DNA of 49,216 nt from Thermodesulfovibrionia bacterium (GTDB taxonomy: Bacteria; Nitrospirota; Thermodesulfovibrionia; UBA6902), in the NCBI GenBank assembly GCA_020053105.1, contig JAGVNU010000060.1:1-49216 (forward strand). The letters are read 5' to 3'. The notes under the pieces were generated by a model. The model had not been told where the DNA came from, made no database searches, and saw only the letters and a list, made by a program, of their open reading frames with translations. Numbering within the stretch: position 1 is the stretch's first letter; the number at the start of each line of letters is the position of its first letter. Shown here one piece after another: positions 10,088 to 17,325 of this stretch. The position numbers and the translations under genes are program-made.

Positions 10088-10375
10088 ATGGCGTATGAGC
10101 CTAAACCGATGAATACGGCTGATGTGAAGTTGGCTGAAGACATTCTTGATCTGACAGAACTTCTGGCAAAAAATGCTCATGACAACTGGGCAGAACAGCG
10201 GATACGTGACGGATGGCGTTATGGTTACAGGGGAAGTGATGAAAATAAGACACATCCGAATCTGGTTCCTTACGAACAGCTTTCTGAACCCGATAAAGAA
10301 TATGACCGCAGGGCTGTTTTAGAAACTCTAAAGGCGATCATTGCGCTGGGTTATCGTATTGAAAAGGTCTCGTAG
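10088..10375 (+). CDS. Solo RyR-domain protein
   Basis: A 95-residue protein that is essentially one RyR domain, the module repeated in animal ryanodine receptors. It shows the family order YEPKPMNTADVKL, ELLAKNAHDNWAEQRI, DGWRYGYR, HPNLVPYEQLSEPDKEYDR and ETLKAIIALGYRI. I start it at 10088 (MAYEPKP), because AAGGAG sits 6 bases upstream and the domain starts there; the frame extends back to 9932, adding 52 unlikely residues. It is the first gene of a nine-gene cluster, 43 bases before the SLATT-like gene. Bacterial RyR domains are proposed to bind nucleotide-derived ligands; the ligand is not shown by sequence. The two other RyR domains of the cluster (in the TrkA-N and RelA/SpoT proteins) are of a more divergent type. 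Domain call is confident, role is inference. Confidence 0.88.
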   Translation: MAYEPKPMNTADVKLAEDILDLTELLAKNAHDNWAEQRIRDGWRYGYRGSDENKTHPNLVPYEQLSEPDKEYDRRAVLETLKAIIALGYRIEKVS

Positions 10376-10418
10376 GTCTTTTAAACATAAAATACTTGCA
10401 TTTTAATAAGGGTAATTT

Positions 10419-11471
10419 ATGAGAGACAGCAGCAAGGTCATACCGGAACAACTGCTGCAGGACTATGATATTGTTGATACGGAAGAAGAGTTATCACTTT
10501 ATCGCCCTCTACGTGATGTACTCATATTTTGTCGTGATGCATTCTTTAGCATATATAAAGAAGCGGATAAGAAAGCAGAGCGTAATCAGTGGCATCATAA
10601 TATACTTACCATATTTGCCGCCGTATTCGGCACAATCGCAGTATTATTTGCAATTGTGCAGCTGTCAGGTTTTTTCCCGACGCCCTGGCCCATGTGGGTT
10701 GAAGTCATCGCAGCGATCATCGCGCTATTGGCTGTTTTAATAGGATGGGCACAGGCACGTCAGAAACAATGGCTTCTGCAGCGTCATAAAGCCGAACGTC
10801 TCCGCCTGCTTAAGTTTCGTCTGCTGATCCACCCTGATTTGTGGAGCGGTGATACTGGCAAGAAAAAAGACCTGGAAGTCCGTCTGCAAAAAGAAGCGGA
10901 AAAGATACAGGCGCTGACTCAGGAGTCCCTTCAAAAATATGTCGAAGAATACGAGATATTTAAAGAACCCGAGAAAATGTCGGATTGCGTAATAGACGAT
11001 ACTTCCCTTAAGTCACTGGTCAATTATTACAGGGACAAACGCCTTAAAGTACAAATGCAGTTCTTTATTGACCGTGCACAGCGCAATAAGGGAAGAGATA
11101 AATACACAAGGAATCTGCCGCCGGTATGTTTTTTCCTGAGCGTGCTCTGTGTTTTAGCGCATTTTGTAATCGATATATTTTTTAACATTCATGGCAATTT
11201 ACATTTTCTCAGCATATTATTGATTGTACTTGCCGCCTCTCTCCCCCTTCTTGGAGCAGGGGTGCGCACGTTGCGTTCCGCATACGAGTTTGCCCGCAGC
11301 GCCAGCCTGTTTCAGGCAAAATATACAGCACTGCAGCATTTGGATAAGAGGCTTCAGGAAGAAACGAATTGTGTGGAAGTATTACATGCGCTATGGCATT
11401 GTGAGCAGTTTCTGGCAGATGAGCACATAGAATGGCTGCGACTGATGATTGAGGCGGAGTGGTTTGGATAG
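10419..11471 (+). CDS. Four-TM SLATT-like (DUF4231-like) membrane protein
   Basis: A 350-residue inner-membrane protein with two hairpins of transmembrane helices (about 62-82 with 92-112, and 233-254 with 262-283). Each pair is followed by a long charged helix (QARQKQWLLQRHKAERLRL; RSAYEFARSASLFQAKYTAL). That pattern, a 2-TM unit plus a cytoplasmic helix, matches the SLATT/DUF4231 class, here apparently as a tandem duplication. SLATT proteins are predicted pore-forming or membrane-perturbing effectors associated with SMODS, SLOG and other nucleotide-signalling proteins. AAGGG lies 6 bases before the ATG. The neighbouring RyR, SLOG and TIR genes are the expected company. The alternative is an unrelated 4-TM protein; no catalytic motif is seen. 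Confidence 0.68.
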   Translation: MRDSSKVIPEQLLQDYDIVDTEEELSLYRPLRDVLIFCRDAFFSIYKEADKKAERNQWHHNILTIFAAVFGTIAVLFAIVQLSGFFPTPWPMWVEVIAAIIALLAVLIGWAQARQKQWLLQRHKAERLRLLKFRLLIHPDLWSGDTGKKKDLEVRLQKEAEKIQALTQESLQKYVEEYEIFKEPEKMSDCVIDDTSLKSLVNYYRDKRLKVQMQFFIDRAQRNKGRDKYTRNLPPVCFFLSVLCVLAHFVIDIFFNIHGNLHFLSILLIVLAASLPLLGAGVRTLRSAYEFARSASLFQAKYTALQHLDKRLQEETNCVEVLHALWHCEQFLADEHIEWLRLMIEAEWFG

Positions 11472-11506
11472 ATATTAATGACTGACTTGAATTCAGGCGG
11501 TTATGG

Positions 11507-13321
11507 ATGAAATTTATTGCCGGCATAAAGACATTCTGGCGCGTAGACTTTAAGCGCTGGTGTAAAAGTTACGAATGGCCTGTTGTTATAGGGATGGGAC
11601 TTATGTCAATTGTCCTGGGATATATCGGCTTTAGAAAACACCTTCCGGAGACGGGTAACGAAAATACTGTCTGGGACCTCATGTACCGGACGTTGCAGCT
11701 GTTTGTGATTGATTCCGGGGCAATAGACTCATTGGAAAATCCTATAAGATGGGAACTGAATGTGTCACGTTTTCTGGCTCCGGCAGTTGCAATGTACACC
11801 GCATTACATGCATTGGCGTCAATCTTCTCAGAACAGCTTGATTCCTTCAGACTTCGGTTTATCAAAAACCATATCATTATCTGTGGCCTGGGCAGGAAGG
11901 GGTTACTGATCTCCAGGATGTTTTACGAACAGGGGCTCAAGGTAGTTGTTATCGAACAGGATGAAGGGAATAAATCAATTAATATATGTCGCGAACATTG
12001 CAATTTCATATTGATCGGTAACGCGGCTGATAAGGAAATGCTATACAACGTGAGGATTGACAGGGCCCGGTATCTTATATCTGTTTGCGGAGATGACGGT
12101 ATAAATGCCGAGGTGGCGGTTTATGCACGTGAACTTTTACAGACAGCACATCATGCTTTAACCTGTGTGGTCCATATAGTAGACCCGCAGCTTTGTAATT
12201 TGTTACGTGAGCAGGAAATTGAATCGCAGGATAAGGATATGTTCAGGCTTACTTTTTTTAATATATTTGAAAGCGGGGCCAGGGCGCTGCTGAGCGATTA
12301 TCCGCCTTTTAATGTGAACGACGGTGCGGGGGAAAAGAGCCCCCATATTCTTATTGTTGGACTGGGACGATTTGGACAAACCCTTTTAGTGCAATCAGCC
12401 AAAAACTGGCGGGATGTGCATAGTAAAACAGGCTGTCAGCTAAACATGACAGTTATTGACAGACGGGCAGAAAGAATTTTAGGGTCCCTGTGCCTGCGAT
12501 ATCCTCAACTGAGCAAACTGTGTAATATTTCACCGATGGATCTTGATATCGACTCTGAGGATTATGAACGGGCAGCATTCCTTTTTGATGACGCGGGGCA
12601 GAGCATTATGAACATGATCTATATTTGCATGGATAATGATTCACGTGGATTGTCAGCTGCATTGACATTATACCAGCATCTGAGAAACCGTAGGGTACCG
12701 ATCGTTATACGTATGACACATGATGCCGGATTGGCCAATCTGCTTAAAAGTGACGGGGCTGGCGGATTTAGCAACCTTTTTGCCTTTGGGTTACTGGACC
12801 GGACTTGCGGCCCTGATTTGCTGCTCGGAGGGACCTTTGAAATCCTTGCCCGCGCCATTCATGAGGACTATGTGCTGAACCAGAAAAGGGAAGGGAGTAC
12901 ACCACAAAATAATCCTTCAATGGCTGGCTGGGAAAAATTACCTGAACACCTTAAGGAGTCAAATCGCCTTCAGGCAAATGATATCGGAATAAAGCTTAAA
13001 TCAATAGATTGCGGCGTGGCGCCATTGACCGATTGGGATAAAGAGTTGTTTCAGTTTGCTCCGGAGGAAGTGGAGAAGTTGTCCGAGATGGAACATGAAC
13101 GCTGGCACCACGAGCGCCGCCGTGACGGGTGGAAATACGGGATGATGAAAGATGTAGGAAGAAAAATTTCTCCCTATCTTGTCCACTGGAATGAACTTCC
13201 TGATGAGATAAGGGAATATGACAGAAATACAGTCAGAGGGTTGCCCGCTTTTCTTGCCAGGGCAGGTTTTCAGATATATCGCCTGAATTTGCAGAAAATG
13301 GGCGTGAAGATTGATGGTTGA
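11507..13321 (+). CDS. Membrane-anchored double TrkA-N protein with C-terminal RyR domain
   Basis: A 604-residue protein. Two hydrophobic segments (about 25-41 and 85-107) precede a Rossmann domain of TrkA-N type (about 121-235; IIICGLGRKG, acidic VVIEQD after the second strand). A second Rossmann domain follows (about 279-450; ILIVGLGRFG, MTVIDRR). The C-terminal RyR domain (about 475-592) shows LPEHLKESNRLQAND, LSEMEHERWHHERRRDGWKYG, KISPYLVHWNELPDEIREYDR and a closing GFQIYRL. TrkA-N domains bind NAD(H) or related nucleotides and gate potassium transport in Trk/Ktr systems. Here only two helices occur and no potassium selectivity filter (TVGYG-like) is seen, so it is not a complete ordinary channel. 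The next gene overlaps its stop by 4 bases. Likely a membrane sensor/effector reading NAD-derived ligands (inference). Confidence 0.85.
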   Translation: MKFIAGIKTFWRVDFKRWCKSYEWPVVIGMGLMSIVLGYIGFRKHLPETGNENTVWDLMYRTLQLFVIDSGAIDSLENPIRWELNVSRFLAPAVAMYTALHALASIFSEQLDSFRLRFIKNHIIICGLGRKGLLISRMFYEQGLKVVVIEQDEGNKSINICREHCNFILIGNAADKEMLYNVRIDRARYLISVCGDDGINAEVAVYARELLQTAHHALTCVVHIVDPQLCNLLREQEIESQDKDMFRLTFFNIFESGARALLSDYPPFNVNDGAGEKSPHILIVGLGRFGQTLLVQSAKNWRDVHSKTGCQLNMTVIDRRAERILGSLCLRYPQLSKLCNISPMDLDIDSEDYERAAFLFDDAGQSIMNMIYICMDNDSRGLSAALTLYQHLRNRRVPIVIRMTHDAGLANLLKSDGAGGFSNLFAFGLLDRTCGPDLLLGGTFEILARAIHEDYVLNQKREGSTPQNNPSMAGWEKLPEHLKESNRLQANDIGIKLKSIDCGVAPLTDWDKELFQFAPEEVEKLSEMEHERWHHERRRDGWKYGMMKDVGRKISPYLVHWNELPDEIREYDRNTVRGLPAFLARAGFQIYRLNLQKMGVKIDG

Positions 13322-14280
13322 AAAAATGCACAATGCGCAATAGGTACAATGAGCATGACATTTTACGTTACTGCCGCCAGACAGTGTTGAAGGCTATGGA
13401 CGGGGTCCGGGCTGCGATGCGGGGATCAAACCGCCTTCTGCTTAAAGAAACTGTTAAAGACCAGAAAATCGAAAAGTCCGAACTGAACCTTACGAAGGGC
13501 ATTGATACCTTTGCTGAGGATTTGATCATCGGTACCTTAACACAGAAATTTAAAAAGCTGGAGGGTGTCAATGCTTTTACCGTCTTTTCCGAGGAGGCCG
13601 GCATAAAGACTTTCCCTGACAATGTTTCTGAAGATGAGGCGGACCTCGTTATTTTTGTGGACCCCATTGACGGCACAGAGTTCATCGAGTCCCTGCAGGG
13701 CGGGTGGTGCCTCATTGCAGTCTTTGACAGGAAGGCTGATAAAATGGTCTGCGCAGTAGCAGGCGATATTTTTCTCAACAGGCTCTACTGGGCCTCTGCT
13801 TCAGGCATTGCCGAGGCAATTGATTTCACTACTCATACATGGTTCAGGCTTCATGGAGGGGACAGTACAAAAGAGGAATTGGCAGGGGCGCGTGTGAATT
13901 TCCTGACTACAAAGGTGGGCAGGTATATGTCCGTGGCCGGACAGGCAAAGCTCCTTGCAGCAATCAAGGAGGGGGATGGACGGATCAACCTGGCGTGGGG
14001 CTCGAACATGATAATTCAGGTTGCAGCCGGATATGCGGACGCGGCCGTTGAGTTCACAAAAGGCTTTGCGTCTTACGATATATTGGCGGGTTTTTTTATC
14101 GGGGAAAAAGCAGGACTGACGATCCTTGATCTGAAAGGTGAAAGGATCATCTGCCGCTTTAATATAGAAGATATTTTTATGACCCACCGGCAAGACCCGA
14201 AGAACCCTAAACGGACATCTTTTGTTGCAGCAAAGAGTGAGAAGCTCGCAAGGCAGATAGTCGGACTGATAAATAATTGA
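13318..14280 (+). CDS. Inositol-monophosphatase / CysQ-superfamily phosphatase
   Basis: A 320-residue member of the lithium-sensitive, metal-dependent phosphatase superfamily (IMPase, FBPase, 3'(2'),5'-bisphosphate nucleotidase). Motifs are intact: TKGIDTFAED (about 59-68), the SEE pair (91-93), DPIDGT (115-120), and YDILAGFFIGEKAG (253-266) with the metal-binding Asp at 254. The C-terminal SFVAAKSEKLARQIVGLI is also typical. The 5' end is uncertain: a TTG at 13318 overlaps the upstream stop (TTGA), while ATG at 13333 (MRNRYNEHD) is an alternative. Substrate cannot be read from sequence; in this operon, a phosphorylated nucleotide (pAp-like or an NAD-derived signal) is more plausible than inositol phosphate. 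It may degrade or reset the signal (inference). Confidence 0.85.
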   Translation: MKKCTMRNRYNEHDILRYCRQTVLKAMDGVRAAMRGSNRLLLKETVKDQKIEKSELNLTKGIDTFAEDLIIGTLTQKFKKLEGVNAFTVFSEEAGIKTFPDNVSEDEADLVIFVDPIDGTEFIESLQGGWCLIAVFDRKADKMVCAVAGDIFLNRLYWASASGIAEAIDFTTHTWFRLHGGDSTKEELAGARVNFLTTKVGRYMSVAGQAKLLAAIKEGDGRINLAWGSNMIIQVAAGYADAAVEFTKGFASYDILAGFFIGEKAGLTILDLKGERIICRFNIEDIFMTHRQDPKNPKRTSFVAAKSEKLARQIVGLINN

Positions 14281-14296
14281 TAATTGAATATTAATA

Positions 14297-16792
14297 ATGA
14301 AACGGGTAATATCAGGAAATATGGGAAAAGAGCAGAAGCGGAAAAAGCTTGCACAGCAGGTCAAGAAGTACAGAAAATTATATCCAAGATATAAGAAATT
14401 GGCTTGTCTGTATGAAGAACTGCTCCACGATGTAACTAAAAAATACGCGCCTCAGGGCATCGTACAGGTGCGGGCAAAGTCAATCAGCAGTTTTGCCGAG
14501 AAGATACAGCGTAAAGGGAGAGACCTCAAAGATCCTGTCAATGAGTTCACAGACTTATGCGGCGGCCGGATCATTACGAATACCTCTTCCGAAGTCAGGG
14601 CAATTTGCAAATTCATCGAGGACCACTTTGAGATTGACATGGAAAACAGCATAGATGTAAGCCAGCGTCATAAGCCGGATGAATTCGGATACCGCTCAGT
14701 TCACTACATTATTCAGTTCAAAAAAAATGTTTTCCCGACAGATGATATAAAAATAAACATTCCGTCCTCAGCATACCCCTCCGTGGACTGCCCGATGAAG
14801 GCGGAGATACAGGTGCGCACACTCCTCGAACACTCCTGGGCAGTATTCGCTCATGACAGGACGTACAAAAGCTCATTTAAAATACCTGACAAGCTGCAGA
14901 GAGAACTTGCCGGCACGGCTGCACTGCTTGAGGACGCGGACAAGTCATTTGACAGGATTGAGGCCGGACTTCAGACCTATGCATCAAGTTACCAGTCATA
15001 CATGACAAAAGCCCGGATCGTGGAAGAGATCAGAGACCTTCGTTTTGTGCTTTCACATGATACGAAGAATATCAACCTTGCAACCCGGATAGGGCAGCTT
15101 TCTTCTTCAATAGATGACTGGGACACGGCAATAAGGGTCCTGTCAAGGTTTGACGTGGTGAAATATCAGCCGGCGTTAAAGGCGCTCGGTCTTGCACTGA
15201 CGAAAAAATACAGCGATACCCCCGGAGGAGAGGATTTCAGAAAAGGACTGAGACTCCTTACATCTGCCTGCAGGCTTAATGAAAATGATACGGATGCCAT
15301 CTCAACACTCGCAGGGGCATGGAAGATACTTGATGATGAAAAGGCATATGAGCTTTACCGCCGGGCTTTTGAGCTGGACCCGTCCGATCCCTATTCTCTT
15401 GTTAATTATCTTGGCTATGAGATAGCCGGAAAGAAGAACCTCTCGGCAGTTCGTGTTTTATCGCCTCTTATAGAAGATTCGATCAGGAGATGCGAGGAGC
15501 ATATAGAGGTAGGAGCAAACATCCCCTGGGCGCATTACAGCATGGGGATGCTCAATCTTCTGGCAGGAAAGCCATATGAGGGAATGGCTGCTTATGCCAA
15601 GGCTATTGAGCTGAGCACGGCCGGGTTCATGATAGACACCTCTCTTAACTCCCTTGAGAAACTGGGTTCTGTCAAAAAAGATATTCAGGGATTCGAGTGG
15701 GTACGCAGGTTCCTCATGCTCGGAAAGGCGGCAAAGGGAGGAAACAAGGAAATAATAAAACAGATAAAACGTCTCTCAACAAGAGGAGAGGAAGCGATTA
15801 AAGGACCTGTAGTGATCGTCCCGGGAGGGTGCGACGAAAAGGTGAAGGTTAAAATTCAGGGCTACGGGAAGATGCTAATGAAGGCGTTTGACGGTTTTCA
15901 GGGCACTGTTATATCAGGCGGCACAAAACAGGGGATCAGCGGACTGGTCGGTGATCTGAGGAATAAATATGAGGACGCCGTACACACAATAGGTTATCTC
16001 CCCCAAGAAGGACTGCTTACCGGCGCTACGATTGAGAAAGACAACCGCAGGTACTCAGAGCTGCGATATACCGCGGGAAACGGGTTCAGTCCGCTTGAGC
16101 CAATTCAGAACTGGATTGATATTATCGCCTCAGGTATTGATCCCGGGGAAGTTAAAGTCCTCGGTATCAATGGCGGTGATATATCTGCTGTTGAGTACAA
16201 AATGGCGCTTGCCCTTGGAGCAAAAGTAGCTATCATTCAAGAGAGCGGCAGGGAGGCCACCCGGCTGCTTAATGACCCTGTCTGGAGATACTCAAAGGGT
16301 CTCCTGTGCGTACCTGATGATGCCCAGACTGTGAGGATATTTCTGAGATCAGGGAGTTATAAACTGTCTGAAAACAAGAGGACATCGGTTGCAAGGGTTT
16401 TTCATAAGGCGTATCAGGAAAGTTCAAAACAGAGATGGAAAGACCTCAGAGAAGAGTTCAGGGAGTCAAATCGTCAGGCCGCAGACCATATCATGGAAAA
16501 GATACGTGCTATGGGGTATGAGGCTGTCAGGGTCAGGGGCAAGGCGAAGGTGAAAAGGTTTACAGAAAAAGAGACTGAGATCATGGCAGAGATGGAGCAT
16601 GGGCGCTGGAATGTTGAAAGGCTCGTGGCGGGATGGAGATGGGGGAAACAGAAAGATGCGGACAGAAAGATCAGTCCATATATCGTCGGCTGGAAGGACC
16701 TTCCGGACGATATCAGGAACTACGACCGGGACATGGTGAAAATGATACCTGAAATCCTGGCAGTGCTTGGGTATGAGATACAGAAAAAATAG
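14297..16792 (+). CDS. RelA/SpoT synthetase - TPR - SLOG/LSDAT - RyR fusion protein
   Basis: An 831-residue cytoplasmic fusion. Residues about 40-190 form a RelA/SpoT nucleotidyltransferase with key motifs kept: DLCGGRI (metal-binding Asp 86), FGYRSVHY (130-137) and AEIQVRT (Glu 170). No HD hydrolase domain precedes it, so it should be synthetase-only, making (p)ppGpp or a related pyrophosphorylated nucleotide. Residues about 260-480 are TPR-like helices (AYELYRRAFELDPSDP). Residues about 503-690 are a SLOG/LSDAT Rossmann-like domain (VVIVPGG, ISGGTKQGISG, GINGGDISAVEYKMALALGA), the class found at the N-terminus of TRPM channels. Residues about 715-829 are an RyR domain (EMEHGRWNVERLVAGWRWG, ISPYIVGWKDLPDDIRNYDR). 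An alternative start is ATG 14321 (MGKEQKR). It probably synthesises an alarmone in response to ligand binding at SLOG/RyR (inference). Confidence 0.87.
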   Translation: MKRVISGNMGKEQKRKKLAQQVKKYRKLYPRYKKLACLYEELLHDVTKKYAPQGIVQVRAKSISSFAEKIQRKGRDLKDPVNEFTDLCGGRIITNTSSEVRAICKFIEDHFEIDMENSIDVSQRHKPDEFGYRSVHYIIQFKKNVFPTDDIKINIPSSAYPSVDCPMKAEIQVRTLLEHSWAVFAHDRTYKSSFKIPDKLQRELAGTAALLEDADKSFDRIEAGLQTYASSYQSYMTKARIVEEIRDLRFVLSHDTKNINLATRIGQLSSSIDDWDTAIRVLSRFDVVKYQPALKALGLALTKKYSDTPGGEDFRKGLRLLTSACRLNENDTDAISTLAGAWKILDDEKAYELYRRAFELDPSDPYSLVNYLGYEIAGKKNLSAVRVLSPLIEDSIRRCEEHIEVGANIPWAHYSMGMLNLLAGKPYEGMAAYAKAIELSTAGFMIDTSLNSLEKLGSVKKDIQGFEWVRRFLMLGKAAKGGNKEIIKQIKRLSTRGEEAIKGPVVIVPGGCDEKVKVKIQGYGKMLMKAFDGFQGTVISGGTKQGISGLVGDLRNKYEDAVHTIGYLPQEGLLTGATIEKDNRRYSELRYTAGNGFSPLEPIQNWIDIIASGIDPGEVKVLGINGGDISAVEYKMALALGAKVAIIQESGREATRLLNDPVWRYSKGLLCVPDDAQTVRIFLRSGSYKLSENKRTSVARVFHKAYQESSKQRWKDLREEFRESNRQAADHIMEKIRAMGYEAVRVRGKAKVKRFTEKETEIMAEMEHGRWNVERLVAGWRWGKQKDADRKISPYIVGWKDLPDDIRNYDRDMVKMIPEILAVLGYEIQKK

Positions 16793-16865
16793 GGATGGTA
16801 AATTTCAGAAGTCAATAGCCGGAACAAGCAAGAACTCCTTGCAGTGGAGATTTTAAGGACTAAAT

Positions 16866-17294
16866 ATGCAAAGGCCGGTTCCGATAGTCAGATTAATAAT
16901 TACAGATCATCAGGGCAGGGTGCTGCTGTTAAGACGCGCTAATACCACGCATGCAGAGGGATGGTGGTGCCTGCCGGGCGGGAAGGTTGATTACGGCAAG
17001 TCTGTTGAGGAAGCCGTTGCCCAAGAACTCATCGAAGAAACATCCCTCATCTGCACCTCGTCACGGTTCCTTTTCTACCAGGACAGCCTTCCAAAGATTG
17101 ATGGAAAAATGCATTGCATCAATCTATATTTTGAATGTACTATTGAAGGTGAAATTAAATTAAACGATGAATCAGGGGAACATGTATGGATCGGGGAGGA
17201 TGAGATCGGGAAATATGATATTGCATTCATGAATGATGAGGGGCTTAGACAGTATTGGGGGGAGATAAAGGACGAGCAGGGGAAATCATTATAA
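16866..17294 (+). CDS. Nudix-family protein with altered Nudix box
   Basis: A 142-residue Nudix-fold protein. N-terminal strands VRLIITDHQGRVLLLRRA and WWCLPGG lead into the Nudix helix at about residues 39-60. Compared with the consensus Gx5Ex7REUxEExGU, this reads G-x5-K-x7-Q-E-L-I-E-E-T-S-L. The three metal-binding glutamates of the QELIEE part are present, but the first Glu is Lys, the Arg is Gln and the late Gly is Ser. In canonical enzymes the missing Glu and Arg are conserved partners. It may be slow, specialised or a binder, recalling the degenerate NUDT9-like domain of TRPM2. AAGGA precedes the ATG. Between the SLOG/RyR alarmone enzyme and the TIR gene, ADP-ribose-type ligands are natural candidates (inference). 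Confidence 0.87.
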   Translation: MQRPVPIVRLIITDHQGRVLLLRRANTTHAEGWWCLPGGKVDYGKSVEEAVAQELIEETSLICTSSRFLFYQDSLPKIDGKMHCINLYFECTIEGEIKLNDESGEHVWIGEDEIGKYDIAFMNDEGLRQYWGEIKDEQGKSL

Positions 17295-17325
17295 ATTGAA
17301 CATAAAATAGTTCAGGAGCTTTTTT

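Noticed and set aside
11507-13321. Annotation as a standard Trk/Ktr potassium uptake subunit or Kch channel.
   Set aside because: No selectivity filter or pore loop, only two hydrophobic helices, and a C-terminal RyR domain not found in those housekeeping proteins.
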